Shown here: positions 1-9,141 of the stretch, one piece after another
Layout: the number at the start of each line of letters is the position of its first letter
Position numbering within the stretch: position 1 is the first letter of the stretch
Made by a program: the position numbers and the translations under genes
The notes under the pieces: model-generated
Databases searched by the model: none
Told to the model about the DNA's origin: nothing
What the model saw: the letters and a program-made list of their open reading frames with translations, nothing else
From: Pelomonas saccharophila_A
Lineage (GTDB): Bacteria; Pseudomonadota; Gammaproteobacteria; Burkholderiales; Burkholderiaceae_C
DNA length: 64,000 nt
Assembly (NCBI RefSeq): GCF_031458095.1
Contig: NZ_JAVDXU010000005.1
Span: 248,001-312,000 of the forward strand
Direction: 5' to 3'

Positions 1-1321
1 GCAGCAGCAGGGCCTGCCACTTCTGGCGCAGTTCGGTCGTGTAGTGCTCGCGCGGCGCGTAGATCAGGCAGGAGATGAAGCGCTGGAAGGGGTCGCGCCG
101 CACGAAGAGGCGAAAGCGCTGGCGCTCGCCCAGGTGCAGGATGCCGACCGCCGTCTGCAGCAGCTCGTCGCTGCTGGTCTGGAACAGCTCGTCGCGCGGA
201 TAGGTCTCGAGGATGTTGATCAGGGCCTTGCCGGCGTGGCCGCCGGGCGGCAGGCCGGCCCGCGCCACCACGTCGGCCACCTTGCGGCGCAGCAGCGGGA
301 TGTCGGCCGGGTTGGCGCTGTAGGCTGTGGACGTGAACAGGCCCAGGAAGCGGTCTTCACCGCTGACCGTGCCATCGGCATCGAAGCGCTTGATGGCGAC
401 ATAGTCCAGATAGCCCGGCCGGTGCACGGTGGAGCGCGCGGTGGACTTGGTCACCACCAGCAGCTCGGGCCGGCGCACCTGGGCGCGCACCTCGGCGGGC
501 AGGGCGGCGAAGGCGGCCACGGCATCGAGGGAGGCCACGTCGCGCAGGATGCCGAGGCTGGAATCGGGCACGACGGTCAGCACGTCCTGGCCGTCGACGC
601 TGGCCAGGCCGTGGCGGCGGTAGCCCAGGAAGGTGAAATGGTTGTCGCCAAGCCAGCGCAGGAAATCCAGTCCCTCGGCCAGTTCCTCGCCGGGCAGGGG
701 CGGGGCCTGGCCCTGCAGCTCGTCGACGATGTCCAGCATGCGCTGGCGCATGGCGCGCCAGCCGTCCACCGCCGCGCGCACGTCGTCGAGCACGCGGGCC
801 ACGTCGGCCGCCAGCGCTTCGAGACGGGCGGCTTCCGGAATGCGGTCGACCTCGACATGGATGAAGGACTCGTGCACGCCATCGGCGGCCAGCCCCTGCA
901 GGGTGCCATCGCCGTCGCGGCTCATCGTCATCAGCGGATGGATGATCAGATGCAGCGTCAGGCCGTGGCGGTTGACCTCCATGGTCACCGAATCGACCAG
1001 GAAGGGCATGTCGTCGTTGACGATCTCGATGATGGTGTGGGTGGACTGCCAGCCATGTTCGGCGATGGTCGGGTTGAACACCCTGACCCGCGCGCGGCCG
1101 AGGTCGCGCTTGCGTGCAAAGCTCCAGTGCGACACCGCCGCGCCATAGAGGTCGGCCACCTGGCGCTCGGCCAGTTCCTCCGGGTCGACCTGGCCGAAAT
1201 ACCTCTGCACGAAGGCCACCAGGGCCTCGCTCTGGTCGGCGGCGGCCTTGCCGCGCACCAGCTTCACGACTTCGTCCATGCGTTCGGCCCGTGGGCCGGA
1301 TGGGGTGGTCTGCGCCAGCAT
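1..1321 (-). CDS. NAD-specific glutamate dehydrogenase, large type, N-terminal part (runs off window)
   Basis: Oxidative deamination of glutamate to 2-oxoglutarate with NAD, by the very large (about 1600-residue) cytoplasmic GDH family. About 440 residues are visible and the frame is open to the window edge. The start is ATG at 1321 (MLAQTTPSG). Family hallmarks seen are LYGAAVSHW near residue 58, then VEIVNDDMPFLVDSVTMEVN-like sequence followed by HLIIHP, and near the edge FISCLIYAPREHYTTELR. The catalytic dehydrogenase domain lies outside the window. It is divergent from the LuxR-type regulator at 1538, with about 216 bp between them. Identification is from recalled family motifs; the missing C-terminal part is only assumed to be intact. 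Confidence 0.88.
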   Translation of the reverse strand, partial: MLAQTTPSGPRAERMDEVVKLVRGKAAADQSEALVAFVQRYFGQVDPEELAERQVADLYGAAVSHWSFARKRDLGRARVRVFNPTIAEHGWQSTHTIIEIVNDDMPFLVDSVTMEVNRHGLTLHLIIHPLMTMSRDGDGTLQGLAADGVHESFIHVEVDRIPEAARLEALAADVARVLDDVRAAVDGWRAMRQRMLDIVDELQGQAPPLPGEELAEGLDFLRWLGDNHFTFLGYRRHGLASVDGQDVLTVVPDSSLGILRDVASLDAVAAFAALPAEVRAQVRRPELLVVTKSTARSTVHRPGYLDYVAIKRFDADGTVSGEDRFLGLFTSTAYSANPADIPLLRRKVADVVARAGLPPGGHAGKALINILETYPRDELFQTSSDELLQTAVGILHLGERQRFRLFVRRDPFQRFISCLIYAPREHYTTELRQKWQALLL

Positions 1322-1537
1322 GCTTGTCTCCTGTCGGAATTCGCCGCGGCATGGTCGCGCGCCAGCTACGCCGTGCCAAGTGTTGACAGCCGGAGATTAC
1401 GCCTGCCGGCCCGGCCCCGCCCGCGCCTCGTCCTGGCGCCAGGGGCATGGCACCATCTGCCCCTGCCACCCACGACATTCCATGCCTTGTCGAGTTCTGC
1501 TGCTGTCGCTGCACGCCCCCGCCCCGGCGATTGCGCC

Positions 1538-4417
1538 ATGAAACGTCTCTTGAGCCCGGTGATGGTGGGCCGTGCCAGCGAGATGGCCATGCTGGCCGAG
1601 GCCTTCGCCGACGCCTGCGCCGGCAGTGCGCGCATGGTGGTCATCAGCGCCGAGGGTGGGGGTGGCAAGAGCCGGCTGATCCGCGAGGCGGCCGAGAGCT
1701 TTGGCCACCAGGCCCTGATCCTGGCCGGCTGGTGCGTCGAGCAGGGCGAGCCGGGGCTGCCGTTCGCGCCCTTTGTTTCCGCCCTGCGGCTGCTGGTCGA
1801 GCGCCAGGGCGTGGCGGAGGTCGTGAGCCTGGTGGGGCACGCCGGCGCGCGCGAACTGGCCCGCCTGCTGCCCGAGCTGGGGCCGGCGCCCTCGGAAGGC
1901 GACCCGGGCATGGCGCGCTCGCGCCTGTTCGAGTCCCTGCGCCTGCTGCTGGCGCGGCTGTCGGCTCGGGCGCCGGTGGTGCTGATCCTGGAAGACCTGC
2001 ACTGGGCCGATCGTTCGACCCGCGATCTGCTCGCCTACCTGGCCCGCAATCTGCGCGAGGCCCGGTTGCTGTTGCTGGCGTCGTATCGCAGCGAGGCCCT
2101 GGCCTCGGCCCACCCGCTGCGCTCGGGACTGACCGAGCTGGCGCGCATCGACGGCGTGACCGAGCTCGCGCTGGCGCGCCTGTCGCGCGCAGACGTGGCC
2201 CTGCACCTGAGCACCTTGCTGGGCCAGGAGGCGGCGCCCGATATCGTGAACGCCGTCTACGCCCGTGGCGCCGGGGTGCCCCTGTTCACCGAAGCCCTGG
2301 TCGCCCAGAACGGCGGCGCACACGCCCGGCTGGCCGGCTCCTTGCGCGACCTGCTGCTCGGTACGGTGAACGAGTTGCCGCCGCGCACGCGCGCCGTGCT
2401 GCAGGCGATGGCGGTGGGCGGCCTGCGCGTCGGGCACCGCCTGCTGGCCGCCGTTGCCGGCGACGACGGGCTGGACGCGGCACTGCGGGCGGCCGTCGAG
2501 GCCAATGTGGTGGTGGCTGCCGATGAAGGGGCCTACGCCTTTCGCCATGCCTTGATCCAGGAAGCGATCCGCGACGATCTGCTGCCTGGTGAACTGCAGC
2601 GCCTGCATCGCGCCCATGCCGAAGCGCTCGAGGCCCACCCCGGCCTCGGCGAGGACGCCTGGATCGCGGCCCGCATCGCCCTGCATTGGCGCGCGGCGGA
2701 CGACCCGGTGCGGGCGTTGCAGGCGGCCTGGCTGGCCGCGCGGGAGGCCACCGCCCGGCTGGCCTATGCCGAGCGGCTGAGCATGCTTGAACATGCGCTC
2801 GAGCTGTGGCCGCGCGTCGAGGCGTCGCAACGCCCGGCCGGTGTGGACAGGGCCCAGCTGCTGGAGGCGGCGGCCGATGCCGCCTGCTGGTCGGTGGAGC
2901 CCGAACGCGGGCAGCGCCTCGTCGATGCCGGCATCGCGGAACTCGATGCTGTGGCCGACAGCGAGCGCGTCGCGGCCCTGCTGCTCGAGCGCGCCATGAT
3001 GCGCCAGCAGTGCCTGCATGCGGGCGAGCTGGATGACCTTCAACAGGCGCTGCGCCTGGCGCCGGGGCCGACGCGCACGCGGGCGGAGGCCCTCGGCCAG
3101 CTCGCCCGCGCCCTGGCCCTGCACGGCCGCGCCGATGAGACGCGAGCCCTGGCCGACGAGCTGGCCCTGCTGGCGGCGCGCCCCGGCGAGGCGGAGTGGC
3201 GGGGCGAAACCTGGGTGGCCGCGGCCTTGGGCCGGCCCGCCGCCGACGCCGCCACGGTGGAGCTGCTGCAGCGCGCCCTGCGTGATGCGCAGGCGAGCGC
3301 CTCGGGGCGGGTGGAGATGATTGCCCGCGTGGCGATGGCCGATCTGCTCGACGCGCGCGGCGAGCATGCGGCGGCCGTCGAGGCCGCCAGCCTGGCCTGG
3401 CAGCGGGCCCGCGAGCTCGGGCAGGCGCGCTATATGGGCGCTTCGGTGGCCCAGCTCCTCGCGCGCTCGCTGATGGCCGTCGGGCGCTGGGACGAAGCGG
3501 TCGACATGATGGCGGAAGCCCTGGAGCTGGATCCCTCGCCGCTAGGGCGCGTGCAGCTGTGGCAGGTCAGAGGGTTGATTGCGACCGGCCGGGGCGACCT
3601 CGCCACTGCGGAGGCGGCCTTGAAGGTATTGGCGGCGGCCGAAGAGGCCGGGCAGGACGCGCCGCGCCGCGCCGCCGCCCGGCTTCGACTGGACATCGAG
3701 GTCGCCCAGCTGAGGGCGGACTCAGCCGCCGCCGTCGAGGCCTGCCATCGGATCGGCGCGCTCAGGGGCTGGCTGTCGCCGCGGCTGCTCTGGCCCTTGA
3801 TCGCCCATGCCTGGCGCATGGGCGTCGAGCCCGGCGGGACCGAGGCGCTGCGCGATCTGCTGGCGGATTCATCCGCAGGCCTGGCGCAGCCCGGTCCGGT
3901 CGAGCGCGCCTGCGCCCTGACCTGCCTGGCCGAGCGCGGCCGTCTCGACGCTCGCCCGGATGCCGAGGCCTGGGGCCGGTCCGTCGCAGCCTGGCAGGCG
4001 ATAGGGGATGTCCAATGGTCGGCCTATGGGCTGATGCGGCAGGGCTCGGCCCTGCTGGCCTGCGGCGAACGCGGCCCGGCCGCGCAGGCGCTGCGCCAGG
4101 GAGCAGGGCTGGCGCGGCAGCTGGCCGCCGTGCCTCTGCTCGGCCAGATCGCCAGCGCAGCCCAGCGCGGCCGCATAGAACTCGAACCGGGCGAGCTCGC
4201 CTCGCCCCCGACCACCTCGGCGGGCCTGACGGCGCGGGAGGTCGAGGTGTTGAAGCTGGTCGCCCAGGGGCAGTCGAATCGCGAGATCGCCGAGGCTCTC
4301 TTCATCAGCGTCAAGACCGCCAGCGTGCATGTGTCCAACATCCTCGCCAAGCTCGAGGTGCCGTCGCGGGGCGCCGCCGCGGCGGCTGCGCACAGGCTCG
4401 GCCTGGCCGCCGGCTAG
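1538..4417 (+). CDS. Large ATP-binding LuxR-family (LAL/MalT-like) transcriptional regulator
   Basis: Predicted 959-residue signal-responsive transcription factor. The N-terminal AAA/STAND ATPase has a Walker A-like SAEGGGGKSRL near residue 39 and Walker B VVLILEDLHWAD near residue 149. A long alpha-helical, TPR-like middle follows. The C-terminal LuxR helix-turn-helix begins at LTAREVEVLKLVAQGQ and continues with NREIAEALFISVKTASVHVSN. The frame is open far upstream, but similarity-like sequence starts at ATG 1538 (MKRLLSPVMVGRASE), the usual start for this family. Its stop codon overlaps that of the convergent hydrolase gene (CTAG at 4414-4417). The inducer is unknown; the divergent glutamate dehydrogenase gene is an obvious candidate target by position only. 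Confidence 0.9.
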   Translation: MKRLLSPVMVGRASEMAMLAEAFADACAGSARMVVISAEGGGGKSRLIREAAESFGHQALILAGWCVEQGEPGLPFAPFVSALRLLVERQGVAEVVSLVGHAGARELARLLPELGPAPSEGDPGMARSRLFESLRLLLARLSARAPVVLILEDLHWADRSTRDLLAYLARNLREARLLLLASYRSEALASAHPLRSGLTELARIDGVTELALARLSRADVALHLSTLLGQEAAPDIVNAVYARGAGVPLFTEALVAQNGGAHARLAGSLRDLLLGTVNELPPRTRAVLQAMAVGGLRVGHRLLAAVAGDDGLDAALRAAVEANVVVAADEGAYAFRHALIQEAIRDDLLPGELQRLHRAHAEALEAHPGLGEDAWIAARIALHWRAADDPVRALQAAWLAAREATARLAYAERLSMLEHALELWPRVEASQRPAGVDRAQLLEAAADAACWSVEPERGQRLVDAGIAELDAVADSERVAALLLERAMMRQQCLHAGELDDLQQALRLAPGPTRTRAEALGQLARALALHGRADETRALADELALLAARPGEAEWRGETWVAAALGRPAADAATVELLQRALRDAQASASGRVEMIARVAMADLLDARGEHAAAVEAASLAWQRARELGQARYMGASVAQLLARSLMAVGRWDEAVDMMAEALELDPSPLGRVQLWQVRGLIATGRGDLATAEAALKVLAAAEEAGQDAPRRAAARLRLDIEVAQLRADSAAAVEACHRIGALRGWLSPRLLWPLIAHAWRMGVEPGGTEALRDLLADSSAGLAQPGPVERACALTCLAERGRLDARPDAEAWGRSVAAWQAIGDVQWSAYGLMRQGSALLACGERGPAAQALRQGAGLARQLAAVPLLGQIASAAQRGRIELEPGELASPPTTSAGLTAREVEVLKLVAQGQSNREIAEALFISVKTASVHVSNILAKLEVPSRGAAAAAAHRLGLAAG

Positions 4418-4980
4418 CTGCCCTGGCGCAGCGAGCGGATGTCGGCTATCAATTCGGGAAACGCCAGCTTGGAAAAGGAGTGGCCGCGATCGGTGAAGGG
4501 GCGAACCGTCGCAGCCGGAAGCTTCTCGGCCCAGCGGGCCAGATGCGGGAAGGGCACCCATTCGTCGTCGGCGCTGTGATACAGGAAGATCGCGCCGATG
4601 CGCGGCAGGGCGGAGGCGAAGTCGACGGGCATGGCGAAGTCGTCGCTGCCCCATTCGCCGTCAACGCATTTGTAGGGCGTGCCGACCAGGAACAGGCCGG
4701 CCAGCGACAGCTCGGGGCGCTGCTCGCTCAGATACTTCAGCATCGCGGCGCCGCCCAGGGAGTGGGCGACCACGATGCCGGGCTTGCCGAAGCTGCGCAG
4801 CTCGGCCGCGATCTCGGTCTTCCACACCTCGTAGGCCACGTCCTCCAGGCCGGCGAATCTGGGATATCTCACCGTGCAGTCCGGCGCGACGGCATGCGTC
4901 AGATAGGTGGCAAGGGCCTGGTCTTCGGCATGGGCGCCTTCGCCGGCGCCCTGCACGAACAGGATCTGGTGGTTTTGCAT
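4414..4980 (-). CDS. Small alpha/beta hydrolase (RBBP9/YdeN-like serine hydrolase)
   Basis: Predicted cytoplasmic serine hydrolase of 188 residues, the usual size for the RBBP9/YdeN group. The nucleophile elbow is AHSLGG near residue 73; the acid and base are probably Asp in SADDEWVPF and His in DRGHSFSK. The N-terminus reads ILFVQGAGEG, the oxyanion-side loop of the fold. No signal peptide is visible. The substrate cannot be predicted. It ends tail-to-tail with the LuxR-type regulator, with overlapping stop codons, and lies 36 bp downstream of nothing on its own strand except the DMT transporter gene, so it may share that transcript. Confidence 0.85.
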   Translation of the reverse strand: MQNHQILFVQGAGEGAHAEDQALATYLTHAVAPDCTVRYPRFAGLEDVAYEVWKTEIAAELRSFGKPGIVVAHSLGGAAMLKYLSEQRPELSLAGLFLVGTPYKCVDGEWGSDDFAMPVDFASALPRIGAIFLYHSADDEWVPFPHLARWAEKLPAATVRPFTDRGHSFSKLAFPELIADIRSLRQGS

Positions 4981-5016
4981 GGGTCTGACTCTCCTGTGGA
5001 ATGAATGGGGCAGGCG

Positions 5017-5901
5017 CTAGCCCTTGGCGGCCGACGCGGTCGCGGTGAGTCGCGGCCCCCGCGACGTGGCCAGCCAGGCGCCGCAGAGGATGAGAGCGAA
5101 GGCGACGAGGATGCGGCCGTCCAAGGGTTCGCCGAGCATGGTCACCCCAGCGGCGACGGCCACGGGCGGCGCGGTGTAGGTGATGACGACGGCCCGTTCC
5201 GAGCCGACCTCGCGGATCAGCAGGAAGAAGGCGGCGAAGGCGACCGCCGTGCAGGCCATGCCCAGAGCGACGATGGCGAAGCTGGCCTCGTGGCTCGGCC
5301 ATGCCGGGGGCCAGCTGCCCAGGGCCGGCAGCAGATAGGCGAGGGCGGCGAAGGCCAGGCAGGTCGCCGTCATCGGTATCGCGGGCAGGGGGCCGAGCCA
5401 GCGCGCCGCGATCATCGACCCGACGGCATAGCAGGCGGCGGCGAGCAGCACTTCCAGCACCGACAGCAGGTCGCCGCCGAGTTCGGGCAACGCCAGGACC
5501 GCAACGCCGGCGAAGCCCAGCAGCAGGCCGGCGAGCCGGCCGGCCCCGAGGCGGTCGTGATCACGGCGCAGCCGATTCAGCGCCACGGTGATGATGGGCG
5601 TGGCCGCCACCAGCAGCCCCGCCATCGAGCTGCTGATGCGCGTCTCGCCATGCACGACCAGGCCTTGGGGAATGATCATCTCGACGACCGCGAAGGCGAG
5701 GACCGGCCGCCAGTGCGCGCGCACCGCGGCAAAGCCTTCGCCGCGCAGCGCGAAGGGCAGCAGCACGGCGGCCCCCAGTGCCGAGCGGGCAAAGACGATG
5801 AAAGGCACCGCCACTTCGGCGACGGCGATCTTGATCAGCAGATAGGGGATGCCCCAGAGCAGGCTGAGCAGGACGAACAGCAGCAGTCCGCGCCGGCTCA
5901 T
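5017..5901 (-). CDS. DMT superfamily (EamA) transporter
   Basis: Predicted 294-residue inner-membrane exporter with about ten hydrophobic segments, arranged as two EamA repeats. It begins MSRRGLLLFVLLSLLWGIPY, where the SLLWG-type motif in the first helix is typical. The start at 5901 was chosen because it overlaps the stop of the upstream methyltransferase gene as ATGA (5898-5901), a translational-coupling arrangement; a longer frame exists but its extra 41 residues are Arg-rich and unlike a membrane protein start. The cargo is unknown. The protein ends with a short basic tail (ASAAKG). Confidence 0.88.
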   Translation of the reverse strand: MSRRGLLLFVLLSLLWGIPYLLIKIAVAEVAVPFIVFARSALGAAVLLPFALRGEGFAAVRAHWRPVLAFAVVEMIIPQGLVVHGETRISSSMAGLLVAATPIITVALNRLRRDHDRLGAGRLAGLLLGFAGVAVLALPELGGDLLSVLEVLLAAACYAVGSMIAARWLGPLPAIPMTATCLAFAALAYLLPALGSWPPAWPSHEASFAIVALGMACTAVAFAAFFLLIREVGSERAVVITYTAPPVAVAAGVTMLGEPLDGRILVAFALILCGAWLATSRGPRLTATASAAKG

Positions 5902-6509
5902 GATGCGCGCCTGGCCAGGAAGCTGACCCAGTCGTTGCCGTCGCGGCCCACGCTCTCGGCCTGCCAGTCGATCGTCAGGCTCGCGGCGGCGAGCCGCGCG
6001 GCAAAGTGGTCGGCGGGCCAGCACACCGTGAGGCAGTCGCCGCCGGTCTCGCCCGTGCCCTTGCGCATCGCGACCAGGAATGCGCCGCCGCGCTTGAGGG
6101 CGGCGTGGATCTTGTGCAGCACGGCGTCGATCTGCTCGCGCTCCACATGGATGAGTACACCCATGGCGAGCACGCCGTCATAGGGTCCACCGAGGGCGTC
6201 GGTCACAACATTCAACAGCTCGGCCCGCTGGCCGCGCTCGGCCATCAGGTCCAGGAAGGCCCGGGCCGCGTCGGTGCGCCGCACGCTCGCGCCCAGGGAC
6301 TCGACGAAATCCGCGTCCCGCCCCGGGCCGGAGCCGATCTCCAGCACAGTCCCGCCGGGCGGCAGGCAGCGCACCAGGCGGCGCAGCGCGTCCTCGATAT
6401 GCGGCGGGCGCTTCTCGGCCACCAGGGAGTCGTACTCGCGTGCGTACCCTTCGTAGGACTGCACGGTCTTTCGTGTTTTGGCCAAGGCCTCTGCGGTCAG
6501 CTGCGCCAT
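5898..6509 (-). CDS. Class I SAM-dependent methyltransferase
   Basis: A 203-residue cytoplasmic methyltransferase. Motif I is VLEIGSGPGRDADF near residue 55, followed by an acidic residue in RRTDAARAF and the post-II region DGVLAMGVLIHVE. The acceptor substrate is unknown. It is the upstream partner of a coupled pair with the DMT transporter (4-bp ATGA overlap), so a modify-and-export function is possible, but that is inference. The start is ATG at 6509 (MAQLTAEALAKTRK). Confidence 0.87.
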   Translation of the reverse strand: MAQLTAEALAKTRKTVQSYEGYAREYDSLVAEKRPPHIEDALRRLVRCLPPGGTVLEIGSGPGRDADFVESLGASVRRTDAARAFLDLMAERGQRAELLNVVTDALGGPYDGVLAMGVLIHVEREQIDAVLHKIHAALKRGGAFLVAMRKGTGETGGDCLTVCWPADHFAARLAAASLTIDWQAESVGRDGNDWVSFLARRAS

Positions 6510-6664
6510 CGAATCCTCCGGTGATCGATGCGCTCAGACTAGGCCTAAGGCGGGGCGGTGCTCATGGGGCGAATTGCCTAGGCGCGCCCGTTTGTCGGCC
6601 TAGGCGAAATCCCGGTGGCGCTAGCATGGCTCATCGACGCCGTGATTCCGCAGGAGCAATGACG

Positions 6665-7021
6665 ATGGCCGGCCACCGCATCTTCGCCACGCCCTTTGCC
6701 AAGGTCTACCCGCTCTACCTCCGCAAGGCCGAGGCCAAGGGCCGCAGCAAGGGCGAGGTCGATCGCATCATCCATTGGCTGACGGGGTATGACGAGGCCG
6801 GTCTGCAGCGCCAGCTCGACAGCGGCGCCGACTTCGAGACCTTCTTCGCCGAGGCGCCGGCCCTGAATCCCGATGCAGCCCTCATCAAGGGCGTGGTCTG
6901 CGGCGTCCGCGTGGAGGAGATCGAGGACCCGCTGATGCGCAAGCTGCGCTATCTGGACAAGCTCATCGACGAGCTGGCCAAGGGCAAGGCCATGGAGAAG
7001 ATCCTGCGGCGGACGTCTTGA
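6665..7021 (+). CDS. DUF2200 family protein
   Basis: A 118-residue cytoplasmic protein of unknown function matching the DUF2200 pattern: HRIFATPFAKVYPLYLRKAE followed by KGRSKGEVDRIIHWLTGY. Two in-frame ATGs are close together (6659 and 6665). AGGAG at 6652-6656 is only 2 bases from the first but 8 from the second, so 6665 (MAGHRIF) is preferred. The C-terminal part reads KLRYLDKLIDELAKGKAMEKI. It stands alone between a divergent methyltransferase gene and the low-GC patch; no functional context. Confidence 0.85.
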   Translation: MAGHRIFATPFAKVYPLYLRKAEAKGRSKGEVDRIIHWLTGYDEAGLQRQLDSGADFETFFAEAPALNPDAALIKGVVCGVRVEEIEDPLMRKLRYLDKLIDELAKGKAMEKILRRTS

Positions 7022-7157
7022 ACGGCTGCTCAGGATCGACGATCGCAGAGGCGCCAATGCTGTCGAGCCCCCCGGAAACACGCCGCCGGCCGAGTTTTCA
7101 CACAACCTCGCTGCAAAGGGGAATGGCGAGTTGGACGCTCATTGCCCTAGTGCGACC

Positions 7158-7535
7158 TCAAACGGCCCTGGTTTCATGGCACTTCGGAGCGGGCGGGATC
7201 GGGCCATAAACCGATATCGTTTCGGGCAGCCCCTCCTGCAGAACCAAGTAGACGTTACCGCTTCCACGGCTGTAGACGCTGCTGATCCGTTTCGCGTGAT
7301 CCACCAGCGGCTGGTCGGATAGCAGCTCCCACATGTCGCCACTACTCGGCGAGCGGAAGACAACATCGGATTTCCATTCGGGGGGCACACGCTGCAACTG
7401 CACGCAGACCAGCGCCTGCAATGCCCGCGCTTTGACGAGAACGGGGTCGTATTGACGCGCCGGCGGATGCGGTGCTTCTTGGGTGCAGCCCGCCAAAAAA
7501 TAGGCCGAAAGAAATATGAGGTTCAGGTAGCGCAT
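7158..7535 (-). CDS. Putative small lipoprotein
   Basis: A 125-residue protein starting MRYLNLIFLSAYFLAGC. Hydrophobic residues lead to a lipobox (FLAGC, Cys at residue 17), which predicts signal peptidase II processing and a lipid anchor. The mature part (TQEAPHPPARQYDPVL...) has no recognised domain; two further cysteines (VCVQL and PPAPKCHE) could form a disulfide. A longer in-frame start exists, but the lipobox fixes the start at 7535. G+C content here is visibly below the window average, suggesting an accessory or recently acquired gene. Confidence 0.6.
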   Translation of the reverse strand: MRYLNLIFLSAYFLAGCTQEAPHPPARQYDPVLVKARALQALVCVQLQRVPPEWKSDVVFRSPSSGDMWELLSDQPLVDHAKRISSVYSRGSGNVYLVLQEGLPETISVYGPIPPAPKCHETRAV

Positions 7536-7746
7536 GGGGTAACTCTCACGCCAGGACGCAGCGATCTGGACAGTTGCGAGTCCAACCGTTGCAGACGCAC
7601 AGGGAAGTCTGCTTTCGCCCGCGAAGCGGGCCGCCGGGATCATGCCGTCGGCTTCAGGCTGATTGCGGTCTTTCGATTCAGACACCGACTCGTCACATCG
7701 CCACCGCGTCCAACTGGTACACCGGCTGCCAGACAGCCCTATCGAC

Positions 7747-8184
7747 TCACGAACCGCCGCGAGCGTTGGCTAGGCTAGCCTTCCTGAGTTCTTCCTCTGG
7801 ATTGCAACCTGCCACTGGCTCTTTCCGATCAAGTACGAGCGACCAATCCGAATCCATAACCGCAGCCCTTCTAGCGGCATAGTAGTAATTGGTGCAAGGT
7901 TCGACCTTAACCATGAACGTCCTCTGGACACTCTTACGAGCACCCGCGCCAGGTGCCGCTTCAAAAACTATTGAGCGCACACCAGGCCACAGTTCAACGG
8001 ATCCATCGGGACGACCGCCGAACTGGATCTTCCCATCTACTGAAACGATGCGCACCGGATAAAGACTGCCGTCAGCACGCGACAGCGGCACTCCTTGGAC
8101 AAATGAAAGAGGCGCGGAACTACAGCCCACCATGAGAAGAACAGAGATGATCGAGCAAATAAAAGGGGGCCGATTCAATAGCAT
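7747..8184 (-). CDS. Putative small lipoprotein
   Basis: A 145-residue protein starting MLLNRPPFICSIISVLLMVGC, with a lipobox LMVGC and Cys at residue 21. The mature part carries a short beta-rich stretch (YPVRIVSVDGKIQFGG) and no recognised domain. An in-frame ATG at 8208 would add eight residues (MHHLYATH); neither start has a convincing ribosome-binding site. The gene is in the same low-GC patch and the same orientation as the lipoprotein gene at 7158, 211 bp away, but the two mature sequences are not obviously related. Confidence 0.6.
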   Translation of the reverse strand: MLLNRPPFICSIISVLLMVGCSSAPLSFVQGVPLSRADGSLYPVRIVSVDGKIQFGGRPDGSVELWPGVRSIVFEAAPGAGARKSVQRTFMVKVEPCTNYYYAARRAAVMDSDWSLVLDRKEPVAGCNPEEELRKASLANARGGS

Positions 8185-8338
8185 GTGTGTCGCGTAGAGA
8201 TGATGCATCTGCGAGCATAGCAAGGCTGGCACGTCAGCATTCGCTGCAAAGCAGCCCCCCTGCCCGAGAACAGCGCATGCTCGCGCCAGACCAGGACCCG
8301 CAGTCAGATGGAAGGTCTGAAACCGGCCTGCGCGCAAG

Positions 8339-8569
8339 TTACTCCGAGGAGAAGGACAACTGCCCTCGGCGATCTGCGTCTTGCATCGCCTGCCTGTAGT
8401 CGGAAAACGCCGCCGCCAGGCGCTGACCGAAGCCCGGGCCGGTGGCGATGCTCATGACCATCCTCCCATCGCAATCCCGGGCGCATATCAACCCTGGGCT
8501 TCGCTCAAAAGACAGCTGGGCCACGCCAGCCACCGGACCGAAACTGCGGTTGAACTCAAACAAGGCCAT
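8339..8569 (-). CDS. Small hypothetical protein
   Basis: A 76-residue protein starting MALFEFNRSFGPVAGVAQ. The start at 8569 is supported by GGGAGA with a 5-base spacer. It has no signal peptide or membrane segment, and no family was recognised. It lies 71 bp downstream of the small gene at 8641 in the same direction, so the two may be co-transcribed. Confidence 0.5.
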   Translation of the reverse strand: MALFEFNRSFGPVAGVAQLSFERSPGLICARDCDGRMVMSIATGPGFGQRLAAAFSDYRQAMQDADRRGQLSFSSE

Positions 8570-8640
8570 GGTTTTCTCCCATTCTGGTGTTGAACTCGGC
8601 CACGGCGTCCTGAAAGGCTGAACGCGAGCGTCTGGTGTCG

Positions 8641-8865
8641 TCAGATGAAGCGGATGTGGCGCCCCTCGAAGCTCTCGAAGATGTCGCGCCAAGACTCCCC
8701 GTCAACTTCTTCGACCTCGATGGCGTGCAGGAACTGAACTTTCCTGAGCTCATCGCGCATAGCCTCTGGCCACAACTCGTTGTGGGTCCGTTCGGCGCTG
8801 CGTCGCTCGGCAAGGTGCATGGCGATCTCCGGCTTTCTTTCTGGATCTGATGGCGACTGGTTCAT
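8641..8865 (-). CDS. Small acidic hypothetical protein
   Basis: A 74-residue, highly charged protein starting MNQSPSDPERKPEIAMHLAE. It has an acidic stretch (HAIEVEEVDGESWRDIFE) and ends GRHIRFI. No domain was recognised. The start at 8865 is the last ATG before the charged core; no strong ribosome-binding site is visible and a longer frame continues upstream through G-rich repeats that look non-coding. It is probably paired with the gene at 8339. Confidence 0.45.
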   Translation of the reverse strand: MNQSPSDPERKPEIAMHLAERRSAERTHNELWPEAMRDELRKVQFLHAIEVEEVDGESWRDIFESFEGRHIRFI

Positions 8866-8907
8866 GGTGTCGCCAGTGTCTGAATCCAGCCGCACGCCGG
8901 ATATCGC

Positions 8908-8951
8908 CCTCAAGGGGGATGTCGGCGGACCGCCTCCCCCAAAAGGGGGAG
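8908..8951. repeat. Run of short G/C hairpins
   Basis: Three short inverted repeats lie in a row: CCCTCAAGGGGG, then GGCGGACCGCC (8924-8934), then CTCCCCC-AAAA-GGGGGAG (8934-8951). They fall in the roughly 276-bp gap between the small gene at 8641 and the divergent LysE gene at 9142. The gap holds no credible gene. The hairpins could be a terminator remnant or a short dispersed repeat. Confidence 0.45.
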
Positions 8952-9141
8952 AGCCGTGCGTTCGGATCTCCATTCACCGCGATGGCCTGGGTGCTTCTGT
9001 CTGGTCGTTCAACGTCATGCGTCTGTTGTCGCCGCTTCGACTCCGTGATAGCCGAGGGCCGCACGCTGCTGACACGCCTGCGCCAGGGTGGCGTTCCAAT
9101 GCAACTCCCGTCGCCGAGGGCGACCCGACCGTTTCCTTGCC

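Noticed and set aside
1..1537. Upstream extension of the LuxR-type regulator to position 44
   Set aside because: The frame is open for 498 more codons, but this stretch is antisense to the glutamate dehydrogenase gene, whose conserved motifs are clear. The regulator's family sequence begins at 1538.
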